64,000 nucleotides of DNA from Pseudarthrobacter sp. SSS035 (GTDB taxonomy: Bacteria; Actinomycetota; Actinomycetes; Actinomycetales; Micrococcaceae), in contig NZ_CP096882.1 in NCBI RefSeq assembly GCF_023273875.1, positions 62,001 through 126,000 of the forward strand, in the 5' to 3' direction. The first letter of the stretch is position 1, and each line of letters starts with the position of its first letter. Below the pieces are notes generated by a model, which saw nothing but the letters and a program-made list of their open reading frames with translations, made no database searches and was not told the origin of the DNA. The position numbers and the translations under genes were made by a program. Positions 1-9,273 of this stretch are shown here, piece after piece.

Positions 1-1624
1 ACGTCGCGCAGCCGTAGCCCACGATGTAGAAGCCGAGCTTCTCCAGGTACGGGGTGAGGCCCGACTTGTTGTAGTAGTCGGTGACAACCTTGGACCCGGG
101 AGCCACGGAGGTCTTGACCCACGGCTTCGAGGTCAGGCCCTTGTCGACGGCGTTGCGGGCCAGCAGGGCTGCGGCCAGCATCACCGAGGGGTTGGACGTG
201 TTCGTGCAGGACGTGATCGAGGCGATGGATACCGCTCCGTGGTCCAGTTCGAATTCGCGGCCGTCTTCAGTCTTGATGTGCACCGGGTTGGAGGGACGCC
301 CGTGGGCGCCGTTCGCTGCGGAGACAACACGGCTGGTCTCGGTGGTGTGCGAGTCGGCGTGCGTGAACGACGGCGCGTCCGATGCGGGGAAGGATTCGTC
401 CAGGGACTCGTCCACGCTGCCGTCTTCGATGGCGACGTAGTTGTGGATGTCCTTGCGGAACTGTTCCTTGGCATCCGTCAGCTCAATGCGGTCCTGGGGA
501 CGCTTGGGGCCGGAGATGGAGGGAACAACCGTGGACAGGTCCAGCTCGAGGTACTCGGAGAACTTGATCTCGCGGGAAGCATCGTGCCAGAGGCCCTGCT
601 CCTTAGCGTAGGACTCCACGAGTGCCACATTTTCGTCCGAGCGCCCGGTGAGGCGCAGGTAGTCCAATGTGACGTCGTCGATGGGGAACATTGCGGCGGT
701 GGAGCCGAATTCCGGGCTCATGTTGCCGATGGTGGCGCGGTTGGCCAGCGGCACTGCCGCAACACCTTCGCCGTAGAATTCCACGAACTTGCCCACAACA
801 CCGTGCTTGCGCAGCTGCTCGGTGATGGTCAGCACCACGTCCGTGGCGGTGGCGCCGGCCGGAATGGACCCGGTCAGCTTGAAGCCAACAACACGCGGGA
901 TGAGCATCGAGACAGGCTGTCCCAGCATGGCCGCTTCGGCTTCGATGCCGCCAACGCCCCAGCCCAGGACACCCAGGCCGTTGACCATGGTGGTGTGCGA
1001 GTCGGTGCCGACGCAGGTGTCCGGGTAGGCCCGGAGGACGCCGTCGATTTCGCGGGTCATGACGGTGCGGGCCAGGTATTCGATGTTGACCTGGTGCACA
1101 ATGCCGGTTCCCGGGGGAACAACCTTGAAGTCATCGAATGCGGTCTGGCCCCAGCGCAGGAACTGGTAACGCTCGCCGTTGCGCTGGTATTCGATCTCCA
1201 TGTTGCGCTCCAGTGCGCCGGAGTTGCCGAAAGCGTCGATCTGCACGGAGTGGTCAATGACCATTTCCGCAGGAGCGAGGGGGTTGACCCGCTTGGGGTC
1301 GCCGCCGAGTTCCTTGACCGCTTCACGCATTGTCGCCAGGTCCACCACACAGGGGACGCCGGTGAAGTCCTGCATGATCACGCGGGCAGGCGTGAACTGG
1401 ATTTCTGTATCGGGCTGGGCATTAGGATCCCAGCCGGCCAAGGCACGCACGTGATCGGCCGTGATGTTCGCGCCGTCCTCGGTCCTCAACAGGTTTTCAA
1501 GCAATACCTTGAGGCTGAACGGAAGGTTTTCTGCACCTTCAACGGAGTTCAACCGGAAAATTTCGTATTCGGTTCCGGCTACATTAAGTTTGCCTTTTGA
1601 ACCGAAGCTGTCCACAGTGCTCAT
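1..1624 (-). CDS. acnA: Aconitate hydratase, 5' part (cut by window edge)
   Basis: Aconitase interconverts citrate and isocitrate in the cytosolic TCA cycle using a [4Fe-4S] cluster. About 541 N-terminal residues of a family usually near 900 are present, starting MSTVDSFGSKGKL at 1624. Visible motifs are TDSHTTMVNGLG, GVGGIEAEAAMLGQP and SCTNTSNP, whose Cys (about residue 473) is the first cluster ligand. The other two cysteines and the swivel domain lie beyond position 1. Long acidic and Ser-rich stretches near residues 410-430 are common in actinobacterial AcnA. A DtxR-like palindrome 60-75 bp upstream suggests iron control. Confidence 0.97.
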   Translation of the reverse strand, partial: MSTVDSFGSKGKLNVAGTEYEIFRLNSVEGAENLPFSLKVLLENLLRTEDGANITADHVRALAGWDPNAQPDTEIQFTPARVIMQDFTGVPCVVDLATMREAVKELGGDPKRVNPLAPAEMVIDHSVQIDAFGNSGALERNMEIEYQRNGERYQFLRWGQTAFDDFKVVPPGTGIVHQVNIEYLARTVMTREIDGVLRAYPDTCVGTDSHTTMVNGLGVLGWGVGGIEAEAAMLGQPVSMLIPRVVGFKLTGSIPAGATATDVVLTITEQLRKHGVVGKFVEFYGEGVAAVPLANRATIGNMSPEFGSTAAMFPIDDVTLDYLRLTGRSDENVALVESYAKEQGLWHDASREIKFSEYLELDLSTVVPSISGPKRPQDRIELTDAKEQFRKDIHNYVAIEDGSVDESLDESFPASDAPSFTHADSHTTETSRVVSAANGAHGRPSNPVHIKTEDGREFELDHGAVSIASITSCTNTSNPSVMLAAALLARNAVDKGLTSKPWVKTSVAPGSKVVTDYYNKSGLTPYLEKLGFYIVGYGCAT

Positions 1625-1680
1625 CGCAGGACTCCTCTCGCAACAGTTTCATCTTTGTCGCGCGGTAGACCGCTTGCTAG

Positions 1681-1694
1681 TTAGGCAGGCCTAA
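1681..1694. promoter_or_regulatory. Candidate DtxR/IdeR-type iron box upstream of acnA
   Basis: TTAGGCAGGCCTAA is a perfect 6-2-6 palindrome about 57 bp upstream of the aconitase start. The half-site TTAGG matches the half-site of DtxR/IdeR operators (TTAGGTTAGSCTAACCTAA). Aconitase is an iron enzyme, so the placement makes sense. Binding is inferred; no regulator gene of this family is in the window. Confidence 0.4.
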
Positions 1695-1775
1695 TTAGTG
1701 CTGGCCACACAATTGCAGGAGGTCAGCCGTGAATACGGGGCGCGACGTGGGATTACTACCGCCATCCTAGTAGCA

Positions 1776-3191
1776 TCACGGACCCGGCGTCAGCAATGCC
1801 ACCGTCTCCAGGTGGTGCGTGTGCGGATAGAGATCGAAGGCCCGCAGGCCCGCCAGGGACCAGCCAGCCTGCTGGAAGTACCCAACATCCCGGGCAAATG
1901 ATGCGGGGTCGCAGGAGACGTAGGCGATGGCGCGGGGCCCGGCAGCGATCAGCTGGCTGACCACGGGCTTCCCGGCGCCCGCCCGTGGCGGGTCCAGCAC
2001 AATGGCGTCGAAATTCCGCGGCTTTTGGCGGAGGACTCGTTCCACCCGGCCGTGTTCGATCTCCACCTGCGGAGCACCGTGAAGGTTCTTGCGGGCGTCC
2101 CGGCTGGTTCCCGGAGCACCTTCCACCGAGAGCACGGACCCGGTCTCCCCCACCGCGTCAGCCAAGGGAGCCGTGAACAGCCCGGCCCCGGCGTAGAGGT
2201 CGGCCACCACGGAACCCGGCGCCAGGAATCCGCCATTGTGGAGGAATTCTGTGATGGCCCCCACAAGCGTCCCGGGCGCGTCGCGGTGGATCTGCCAGAA
2301 ACCGGCGCCCGTAACCCTGTAGTCGTGGCCGGCTGCCGACTCCTGGACCCAGGTCCGGCCACGCAGCTGCGCGACTTCCCCGGTCAGGGGGTCGAACGTG
2401 GCCACGGAAACGTCGTCCGGAAGCTGGGCCGCGATGGCACTGAGCCGCTTGGGCTTGGTGCCGGGTGCAGGAGCCAGCAGCACCAGTGGGCGTGAACCGT
2501 TCGACGGCGCTGCCACCTCCACGCGCTCGATGCCGGTCAGGTCGAGGTCCCACAAGCGCAGCCGGTTGATGCGCTCCGTTGCGAGCGGCATCTCCCGGAC
2601 GGCAATGATGTGGTCGGAACGGTGCGCGTGCATGCCAAGTTTGCCGCCCGCAGTCACCGAGAAGCTGGCGCGCGTCCGCCACCCCAGGCCAGTGCCGGCG
2701 TCGTACGTTGGCTCGGTCTCCTGGCCGGAATCCGGCCCGCCCGCGTCCACAGCCTCCACGAGGTTTCCGAGGTCCAGCCCGTCGGGCAGGCGTTCGACGG
2801 CGGCGAGCCGCTGAAGCTGTTCGGCCAGTACCGCCGACTTGAGCGTGCGCTGTCGGGCAAGGGAGATGTGGCCGAATTCGGCTCCGCCCACCGGCGGATG
2901 TCCGTGGGCCCAGGCGCGGAGGGAGTCCGCCGGACGCCAGAAGTGCTCCACCCGGTCCGGGGAGGCTTCCAGCACCTCCACAACGTCGGCGCGCCAGAAC
3001 TTGGCAGACTCCCCCGCGTCAGTGAGGCGGACGCGTACCTTTTCGCCGGGGATGCCGTGCCGGACAAAGATCACCCTGCCCTCGTGCCGGGCCACGCAGT
3101 GGCCGCCGTGGGCCACCGGGCCGACGTCGAGCACCAGTTCGGTGGGGGCTGCCATGGCAGTTGCGGGGTGGCTCTGGGTCTGGGGGTTCAT
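1776..3191 (-). CDS. TRAM-domain class I SAM-dependent RNA (uracil-C5) methyltransferase, TrmA/RlmD family
   Basis: About 471 residues. An N-terminal TRAM segment (VGPVAHGGHCVARHEGRVIFVRHG region) precedes a Rossmann methyltransferase with motif I VVADLYAGAGLF, the DPPRAGAGKP loop and the catalytic Cys in YVSCDPASFARD. Together these mark the m5U methyltransferase family. Start MNPQTQSHP is chosen because its ATG overlaps the TGA of the upstream permease (ATGA), implying translational coupling; a second Met 12 codons in is possible. The pair matches Rv2690c-Rv2689c. The RNA target cannot be told from sequence. Confidence 0.9.
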   Translation of the reverse strand: MNPQTQSHPATAMAAPTELVLDVGPVAHGGHCVARHEGRVIFVRHGIPGEKVRVRLTDAGESAKFWRADVVEVLEASPDRVEHFWRPADSLRAWAHGHPPVGGAEFGHISLARQRTLKSAVLAEQLQRLAAVERLPDGLDLGNLVEAVDAGGPDSGQETEPTYDAGTGLGWRTRASFSVTAGGKLGMHAHRSDHIIAVREMPLATERINRLRLWDLDLTGIERVEVAAPSNGSRPLVLLAPAPGTKPKRLSAIAAQLPDDVSVATFDPLTGEVAQLRGRTWVQESAAGHDYRVTGAGFWQIHRDAPGTLVGAITEFLHNGGFLAPGSVVADLYAGAGLFTAPLADAVGETGSVLSVEGAPGTSRDARKNLHGAPQVEIEHGRVERVLRQKPRNFDAIVLDPPRAGAGKPVVSQLIAAGPRAIAYVSCDPASFARDVGYFQQAGWSLAGLRAFDLYPHTHHLETVALLTPGP

Positions 3192-5164
3192 CGGATATCC
3201 TGCATGTTTTTGGCTTCTTCGGACGATTTCAACTGCCACGGGACACTGGCCACCATCACGCCAGGTTCGAAGTGCAGCCGGGTTTTGATACGCAGTGCTG
3301 TCTGGTTGTGAACCAGCTGTTCCCACCATTTACCGACCACGTATTCGGGAATGTAGACCACGATCAGGTCGCGGGGGGAATCACGGCGCATGTTCTTGAC
3401 GTATTCCATAATGGGCGTGATGGTTTCCCGGTACGGGCTGGCGAGGACGGTCAGCGGCACGGGGATCTCCAGCTTTTCCCAGTCGGCAACCGTGTGCGCG
3501 GTTTCCTCTGCGTTGATGTCCACCGTGATGGCGTCCAGCCGCGACGGCCTCGACGCCCTGGCGTAGGCCAGGGCACGCAACACCGGTTTGCGCACGTGGG
3601 ACACCAGCAGTACCGCGTGGACCCTTGATGGCAGGGCCCGCGGCGAGGAGTCCTCGTCGACGGCCAGTTCCTTGGCCACGTTGTCATAGTGTGCCCGGAT
3701 GCTCCACATGATCAGGAACAGGATGAACATGGCCAGCAGCGCGATCCACGCGCCTTGCTGGAACTTGGTGATCAGCACGATCACCAGCACCAGGGACGTC
3801 ATGCCGAACCCGATGCTGTTGATGGTGCGGGACTTCACCATCCGGCGTCGGGTGGCTTTGTCCTTGGCGAGCTTGAGGTGCCTCCCCCAATGCCGGATCA
3901 TGCCCAGCTGGCTGAGGGTAAAGGAAATAAAGACGCCCACGATGTAGAGCTGGATCAGTTTGGTGACGTCGCCGTTGAACGCGAGGATCAGGACCAACGC
4001 TCCGGCGGCCAGGGCAAGGACACCGTTGCTGAACGCCAGGCGGTCTCCCCTGGTCCGCAGCTGGCGCGGCAGGTAGCCGTCCTGGGCGAGGATGGAGCCA
4101 AGTACCGGGAACCCGTTGAACGCGGTGTTCGAGGCGAACACCAGGATCACTCCGGTGGCGGCGACCACGATGAAGAACAGGATTGATCCCGGGCCGAAGA
4201 TGGTCTGGGCGATCTGGCTGATGGCAGGACTCTGGATGTAATCCTCCGGCAGCGGCAGGCCGTTCATCAGGAATTCCGTCGCCGGATCCAACACAATGTG
4301 CACCTTCGTGGCGTTGGCCAGAAAGATGATGCCGGCCAGCATGGACGAGGCGATAACGCCGAGCAGCAACAGCGTGGTGGCCGCGTTTTTGCTCTTCGGT
4401 TTCTGGAAGTTCGGCACACCGTTGCTGATGGCCTCAATGCCGGTCAGCGCGGCGGCGCCGGAGGAGAACGCCCGGAGCAGGAGGAAGGCGCCGGCCAGGC
4501 CCACCAGCCCTTCGTCGAAACCGGGAGCCGGCACAATCTCGAAGGCCGCCGACGGTGCTTCGCCCAGCTGGCCGGTCGCGGCCTGGAAGACGCCCACCGC
4601 TGTCATGCCGAGGATCGCCGCCATAAAAATGTACGTGGGGACGGCGAAAACGCTGCCGGCTTCCTTGATGCCGCGGAGGTTCACGAGGGCAAGGATTACG
4701 ACGCCGATGGTGGCGAACAGGGCCTGTTGCCCATGCAGGGACGGCACCGCCGTGGTGAGGTAGGTGGCCGCCGAGGACATCGAGACGGCCACCGTCAGGA
4801 CGTAGTCCACCAGGAGCGCCGAGGCCACAGTCAGCCCGGAAAACTTGCCCAGGTTTTCATTGGCGATCTCGTAGTCTCCGCCGCCGGAAGGGTAGGCGTG
4901 CACGTTCTGCCGGTAGGACGCCACCACAGTCAGGAGGACCACCATGACGGCCAGGCCCACCCACGGCGAAAAGGCCACCGCACTCACGCCGGCCAGTGCC
5001 AGGGTGAGCAGGATTTCATCGGGGGCGTAGGCCACCGAGGACAGTGCGTCGGAAGCGAAAACCGGGAGTGCTATCCGTTTGGGGAGCAAGGTATGGGCGA
5101 GCCTGTCATTCCTGAAGGGCCTGCCCACCAGCACCCGTTTCACGGCATTCAATATAGTCAGCAC
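3188..5164 (-). CDS. APC-superfamily permease
   Basis: 658 residues. About 12 hydrophobic segments fill residues 30-500, followed by a soluble C-terminal domain of roughly 150 residues (from about HAVLLVSHVRKPVLRALAYARA). The N-terminal KRIALPVFASDALSSVAYAPDEIL and YRQNVHAYPSGGGDYEIA stretches are typical of APC amino-acid/cation permeases. It is transcribed divergently from two TrkA proteins and coupled to the methyltransferase gene. Its nearness to potassium-gating TrkA subunits makes K+ or cation transport a fair guess, but the substrate is not readable from sequence. Confidence 0.9.
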   Translation of the reverse strand: MLTILNAVKRVLVGRPFRNDRLAHTLLPKRIALPVFASDALSSVAYAPDEILLTLALAGVSAVAFSPWVGLAVMVVLLTVVASYRQNVHAYPSGGGDYEIANENLGKFSGLTVASALLVDYVLTVAVSMSSAATYLTTAVPSLHGQQALFATIGVVILALVNLRGIKEAGSVFAVPTYIFMAAILGMTAVGVFQAATGQLGEAPSAAFEIVPAPGFDEGLVGLAGAFLLLRAFSSGAAALTGIEAISNGVPNFQKPKSKNAATTLLLLGVIASSMLAGIIFLANATKVHIVLDPATEFLMNGLPLPEDYIQSPAISQIAQTIFGPGSILFFIVVAATGVILVFASNTAFNGFPVLGSILAQDGYLPRQLRTRGDRLAFSNGVLALAAGALVLILAFNGDVTKLIQLYIVGVFISFTLSQLGMIRHWGRHLKLAKDKATRRRMVKSRTINSIGFGMTSLVLVIVLITKFQQGAWIALLAMFILFLIMWSIRAHYDNVAKELAVDEDSSPRALPSRVHAVLLVSHVRKPVLRALAYARASRPSRLDAITVDINAEETAHTVADWEKLEIPVPLTVLASPYRETITPIMEYVKNMRRDSPRDLIVVYIPEYVVGKWWEQLVHNQTALRIKTRLHFEPGVMVASVPWQLKSSEEAKNMQDIR

Positions 5165-5282
5165 TCCACAAAGCTAGTCTGATTCCCCGCCCATGTCATG
5201 ACGGCGTCCGGGCGGCGGCAGCACGCGCGCTGCCGGTAGAGTTCTAGCAGCAGCAACAGGCTACGGAAGTTGAGGAGATACG

Positions 5283-5954
5283 GTGGCGCATTTCGTGATC
5301 ATGGGATGTGGCCGGGTAGGGGCCACTCTGGCGCACACGCTGGAGGACGCCGGTCATTCCGTCGCCATCATCGACCAGGACGACCGCGCGTTCCGCCGGC
5401 TTCGGCAGGGCTTCACGGGGCGGAAAGTCACCGGTGTGGGCTTCGACCGGGACACCCTCCAGCAGGCCGGCGTGGCAGAGGCATACGCCTTCGCGGCCGT
5501 TTCCAGCGGTGACAACTCCAACATCCTGGCCACCCGCGTGGCGCGCGAGACCTTCCACGTCCCCCACGTTGTGGCCAGGATCTACGATCCCGGCCGGGCA
5601 GAAATCTATCAACGGCTCGGCATCCCCACCGTGGCCGCCGTCCGGTGGAGCGCAGACCAGGTCCTGCGCCGCATCCTGCCCGAACAGCATCTCGCCGGCG
5701 ATTTCCGCGAGCCTTCCGGCCGGCTGGTCCTCGCCGAGGTGGACCTCGACGCCGGCTGGATCGGCCACCGGATCAGCGAGGTCGAAAAAGCTGCCGACAT
5801 CCGGGTGGCCTACCTCACCAGGTTCGGCGAGGGCATGCTTCCGGAAACCGGGACTTCGTACCAGGACGGCGACACAGTCCACGCCATGCTGCCGGTGGAC
5901 CGCAGTTCCCAGGTCGCCCAGATTCTGGCCAAAGCACCCGCCAAGGAGTTGTAG
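5283..5954 (+). CDS. ceoB: TrkA-type potassium regulatory protein (first of pair)
   Basis: 223-residue cytosolic protein with an N-terminal Rossmann RCK domain (MGCGRVGATLAHTL, acidic IIDQDD after strand 2 typical of NAD(H) binding) and a C-terminal RCK_C domain. It starts at GTG 5283 behind GAGGAGA. Its TAG shares one base with the GTG of the next TrkA gene, so the two are coupled. It matches Rv2691 of M. tuberculosis in family and place. Such proteins gate K+ channels or transporters by nucleotide binding. The likely partner is the divergent APC permease, but this is inferred. Confidence 0.92.
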   Translation: MAHFVIMGCGRVGATLAHTLEDAGHSVAIIDQDDRAFRRLRQGFTGRKVTGVGFDRDTLQQAGVAEAYAFAAVSSGDNSNILATRVARETFHVPHVVARIYDPGRAEIYQRLGIPTVAAVRWSADQVLRRILPEQHLAGDFREPSGRLVLAEVDLDAGWIGHRISEVEKAADIRVAYLTRFGEGMLPETGTSYQDGDTVHAMLPVDRSSQVAQILAKAPAKEL

Positions 5955-6703
5955 TGAAAGTTGTTATCGTCGGCGCCGGCAGCGTCGGGTCATCGATCGC
6001 CAGGGAACTGCTGGCCCACAAGCACGAAATCCTGCTGATCGACCTCAAGCCTGAGGTCATCGGACGCAGCGGGCTGCGCGGCGCGCACTGGCTCGTGGGC
6101 GACGCCTGCGAGCTCAGCACCCTGCAGGGAGCGAAAGTGGAGGACGCCGACGTCGTTGTTTCAGCCACGGGCGACGACAAAGTGAACCTGGTGGTCTCGC
6201 TCCTGGCCAAGACCGAATTCGGGGTGGGCCGCACGGTGGGCCGGGTCAACAACCCCAAGAACGACTGGATGTTCAACGACTCCTGGGGCGTGGACGTTGC
6301 CGTCAACACCCCCCAGCTGATGACCGCGCTGGTGGAGGAAGCGGTGGAGATCGGTGACCTGGTCCGGCTCCTGACGCTGCAGACCGGCGTCGCTTCGCTG
6401 GTGGAGTTCACGGTGCCGCACGATTCGCACGTCATTGGCCTGACGGTGGGCGACATCCAGTGGCCCGAGGACGCCACGCTGGTGGCAATCCTCCGGGACC
6501 ACGCACCCATCACTCCCAGCCGGGATGACGTCATTGATGGCGGGGACGAGTTGTTTTTCGTCACCACTATCGCGGCCGAGGATCAGTTGCGTGCGCTGCT
6601 GTCGCCCGAATCAGCGGAGGAGCCGGAGGAGGCCTCCCATGAGCCCGAAGGCGTGCAGCCTGCCGAAACTCAGGCGCCGGAGGACGACGGCTTCGGCGGC
6701 TGA
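5954..6703 (+). CDS. ceoC: TrkA-type potassium regulatory protein (second of pair)
   Basis: 249 residues starting VKVVIVGAGSVGSSIARELL at GTG 5954, one base inside the stop of the preceding gene. Rossmann RCK_N (GAGSVGSSIA, LIDLKPEVI), then RCK_C near residues 140-215, then an acidic Glu/Pro-rich tail. It matches Rv2692. The 3' end overlaps the convergent DUF3159 gene by 34 bp. Two RCK proteins of unequal length in one transcript suggest a hetero-oligomeric gating ring; that is inference. Confidence 0.92.
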   Translation: MKVVIVGAGSVGSSIARELLAHKHEILLIDLKPEVIGRSGLRGAHWLVGDACELSTLQGAKVEDADVVVSATGDDKVNLVVSLLAKTEFGVGRTVGRVNNPKNDWMFNDSWGVDVAVNTPQLMTALVEEAVEIGDLVRLLTLQTGVASLVEFTVPHDSHVIGLTVGDIQWPEDATLVAILRDHAPITPSRDDVIDGGDELFFVTTIAAEDQLRALLSPESAEEPEEASHEPEGVQPAETQAPEDDGFGG

Positions 6704-7422
6704 TCCGACGTCGGGGCGTCGGCGTCCGCCGGTACCGGCCGGGTGACAAGCCACGCGATCCAGACGCCGAGGATATAGAGCGGCGCCCCCATGATCAGGC
6801 GGGTCGTGGCCAGTGCGGCGAGTCCGTCCTCGCCCATCAGGTACAGGGGAACCTGAACGATCAGCCGAAGTACCAGGACCGCCACGATGATCCACGTGCC
6901 CAGGCGGTAAGCCTTAAGCCGCGCGGGATCCTTGCGCCAGTCCAGCCCTTCGTTGCGGATGATCCCGAACAGCAGGCCGGCCACCGGCCACTTGATCGCG
7001 ATGGAGATCACCATGGCGAGGATGTAGGCGGTGTTCGTGAAAAAGCCCGGCAGGTAGAAGTCCTCGGCCTTGCCCGTAGTGTTCGCGAGCCAGGCCGAGA
7101 TTCCCACCCCCACCACGCCGGCGAGGGCCTGGGTCAGCGGGCGCCGCTGGACGAGGCGGACCACCGTAAACACCGCGGCGGAGGCCAGCGCGGCCACCAG
7201 CGACGGCGTCAGGTCCCGCGTGATGGTAAAGGCGATCAGGAAGACCAGGCCGGGCACAATGCTCTCGGCGATGCCCTGGATTCCTCCGGCGCTCTTGAGG
7301 ACATCGATCCGGCCGTCATGGGTGCGGTGCAGGCCGGCTTTGGCTGCATAGCCCTCAGCAAGTCCCTTCACCGCGGACGGCTCGGGCTGTTTGGACGGCT
7401 CGGGCTGCTGGGGCGAGGTCAT
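6670..7422 (-). CDS. DUF3159 family membrane protein
   Basis: 250 residues with five or six hydrophobic segments between about residues 50 and 235, flanked by a Pro/Glu/Ser-rich N-terminus and a Pro-rich C-terminus. It belongs to DUF3159, represented by Rv2693c in the same gene order. No catalytic motif is visible; the function is unknown. Its start lies 4 bp inside the end of the upstream OB-fold gene, so the two are translationally coupled. Confidence 0.85.
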   Translation of the reverse strand: MTSPQQPEPSKQPEPSAVKGLAEGYAAKAGLHRTHDGRIDVLKSAGGIQGIAESIVPGLVFLIAFTITRDLTPSLVAALASAAVFTVVRLVQRRPLTQALAGVVGVGISAWLANTTGKAEDFYLPGFFTNTAYILAMVISIAIKWPVAGLLFGIIRNEGLDWRKDPARLKAYRLGTWIIVAVLVLRLIVQVPLYLMGEDGLAALATTRLIMGAPLYILGVWIAWLVTRPVPADADAPTSDQPPKPSSSGA

Positions 7423-7733
7423 TCGTTCTCCTGGCGGGAAAGTATTTCATAGCGTGGATTGAACATGGTGGGCAGGCCTTGGCTTTGGGACAGCATGCCC
7501 TCAAGGCGGACGACGGTCCCGGCCTCGATGCCCGGCACCCTGCGCCGCCCCAGCCAGACCACACGCAGGCGGCCACCCGTTCCCTGTGCCGGTTTGGCGC
7601 CCGTCTCGCGAATGTCGGGGTCCGAGACGATGGCGGTGAATGCCGCGTTCCGGTCCGCGGGCATGTAGGTGACCGATTCGATGTGCCCCTGGCACACCAC
7701 CCTCCCCCGTTCCGGCAGCCGGCTGACCGGCAT
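7419..7733 (-). CDS. OB-fold nucleic-acid-binding domain protein
   Basis: About 104 residues from the ATG at 7733 (MPVSRLPERGRVVCQGHIESVTY). The pattern GxVxSVTYMPADRNAAFTAIVSDP...LRVVWLGRRRVPGIEAGTVVRLEG is the five-strand OB-fold of the RecG-wedge type, as in Rv2694c. An in-frame TTG at 7781 would add 16 residues and overlap the upstream DUF3710 stop; which start is used is undecided. Role unknown. The fixed link with dut and DUF3710 suggests nucleotide or DNA metabolism, but only by association. Confidence 0.8.
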   Translation of the reverse strand: MPVSRLPERGRVVCQGHIESVTYMPADRNAAFTAIVSDPDIRETGAKPAQGTGGRLRVVWLGRRRVPGIEAGTVVRLEGMLSQSQGLPTMFNPRYEILSRQENE

Positions 7734-7773
7734 CCACGCGTCCGGGGAGGAGTCCGGGGGACCTTGGCGGGAA

Positions 7774-8511
7774 TCAGCCAATCTGGGTGGTTTCCGGACC
7801 ACGTTCGGGGCCCTTGAACTCGGGGGCATGGAATTCGGGGGCACCTGGCGGCGGGGTGACGCTGGCATCCTTGGGCAGCCGCAGCTGAAGCAGGTCCCGG
7901 GGCGGCATGGGGCTGTCGCCCCGGATGACCACAATCTTGCGGAAAAGGGACTCAAGCGGTGCCGCAGCCTCGCGCTCCATCGCTGCCGCGCCGCCCAGGA
8001 CGCCGCGCAGGAACCAACGCGGCCCGTCGATGCCTATGAAGCGCGCCACCCGGTAGCCCTGGCTGCCGTCCTGTGCACCGGCGGGCAGTTTGGCGATCAG
8101 TTCGGTTCCGAAGCCACCCTGGACTTCTTCAACCTGTCCGCCCTGGCTTCCTACGGACTGGCCGATCTGTTCGCGGATCTCGTCCCACAGTCCCTCGGTC
8201 TTGGGAGCAGCAAAGGCCTGCAGCTGAAGGCTGGAGCCGTTCAGGTCCATGGTCACAGCGACCACGCGCTGGGTGGCTTCCTCAACTTCGAGCCGGAGCT
8301 GGAGCCCCTCGCTCGGGGAAATAAGGAGCGCACCGAGGTCAACATATCCCTCGCGGCTGGAGACCTCGGAAACATCAAAGGGGCCCGAGACCCGACGCCC
8401 GGCGTCCGCCGTGGCGTCGTCAGCGGAATCCGTTGTTTCTGCCGTTGCCTGGGATTCGTCGGGGTCGGCCGATTGGTCCTTCTTCGATTTCCTGCCGAGC
8501 CCAAAAACCAT
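7774..8511 (-). CDS. DUF3710 family protein
   Basis: 245 residues starting MVFGLGRKSKKDQSADPDES. A charged, low-complexity N-terminal 50 residues precedes a compact domain with GPFDVSEV...YVDLGALLISP and GPRWFLRGVLGGAA, diagnostic of DUF3710 (Rv2696c). No membrane segment and no known catalytic residues. It sits between dut and the OB-fold gene in an order conserved across actinobacteria. A longer reading frame upstream to 8586 lacks family-like sequence, so the MVFGLGRK start is preferred. Confidence 0.88.
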   Translation of the reverse strand: MVFGLGRKSKKDQSADPDESQATAETTDSADDATADAGRRVSGPFDVSEVSSREGYVDLGALLISPSEGLQLRLEVEEATQRVVAVTMDLNGSSLQLQAFAAPKTEGLWDEIREQIGQSVGSQGGQVEEVQGGFGTELIAKLPAGAQDGSQGYRVARFIGIDGPRWFLRGVLGGAAAMEREAAAPLESLFRKIVVIRGDSPMPPRDLLQLRLPKDASVTPPPGAPEFHAPEFKGPERGPETTQIG

Positions 8512-8615
8512 GGGGACTGTCTCCTTAGTTGTGAAAGTGACTCGCCGGCCCGGAAGTTCCGTCGGAAGTCTTACTGCCGCGGGCAACCAGCATTAGTTGC
8601 CGCCGTCGGCGGGTG

Positions 8616-9164
8616 TCAGGCGTTTGGTGAGGTGAAGCCGCCGGTGGATCCGAATCCGCCGGCTCCCCGCACCGATTCACTCAATTCATTGACAGGGACA
8701 AACTGGGCGTATTCCACCCGCTGGATCACCATCTGTGCAATTCTATCGCCGCGCCGCAGCTCGATGGCGTTGCTGGAATCAGTGTTGAGCAGGGTCACGG
8801 AAATTTCCCCGCGGTAACCGGCATCCACGGTGCCCGGCGCATTGACGATGGTCAGCCCGTGCTTCGTGGCCAGGCCGGAGCGCGGGTGGATCAGGGCTAC
8901 AAACCCGTCCGGCAGCGCGATGGAAACACCGGTCGCCACCAGCTTCCGCTCCCCCGGCGCCAGGACCACATCTTCCCGGGTCCGCAGGTCAGCCCCCGCA
9001 TCGCCGGGGTGGGCATAGGAAGGTGCCTCCAGCCCGGCATCGAGCATTTTCAGCTGCACCTGCAGCGTCGGCGCCCCGTAGGCTGCGGCGGCATCCGGTG
9101 CGGAGCCGGCCAGCCCATTGTCAGGAACGGTTTCAACAGTGGCAAGTTCGTCAGTCACAGTCAC
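8616..9164 (-). CDS. dut: dUTP diphosphatase
   Basis: 182 residues. The trimeric dUTPase motifs are present in order: DAGADL (I), HPRSGLA (II), NAPGTVDAGYRGEI (III), RGDRIAQMVI (IV) and the C-terminal RGAGGFGSTGG (V) that closes over the substrate. It hydrolyses dUTP to dUMP and PPi, keeping uracil out of DNA and feeding dTMP synthesis. An N-terminal extension of about 35 residues (MTVTDELATVETV) precedes the conserved core; a start nearer the core is possible. The gene order matches Rv2697c. Confidence 0.96.
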   Translation of the reverse strand: MTVTDELATVETVPDNGLAGSAPDAAAAYGAPTLQVQLKMLDAGLEAPSYAHPGDAGADLRTREDVVLAPGERKLVATGVSIALPDGFVALIHPRSGLATKHGLTIVNAPGTVDAGYRGEISVTLLNTDSSNAIELRRGDRIAQMVIQRVEYAQFVPVNELSESVRGAGGFGSTGGFTSPNA

Positions 9165-9273
9165 TCACTCTAACGCCCAGCCGCAGTTCCGTCCTAGATT
9201 CAACGGGACGCCGCAGGCCAGGGCCGGATGAACCCAAGATGAAATAGCCAGCCAAAGGTGGAAAGCTGGTGGC

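Noticed and set aside
239..1600. 453-codon frame antisense to aconitase
   Set aside because: Composition is a shadow of the aconitase codons and no family motif is present; aconitase on the minus strand is certain.
4298..5182. 294-codon plus-strand frame within the APC permease gene
   Set aside because: His/Gly/Arg-rich mirror translation, no motif and no ribosome site.
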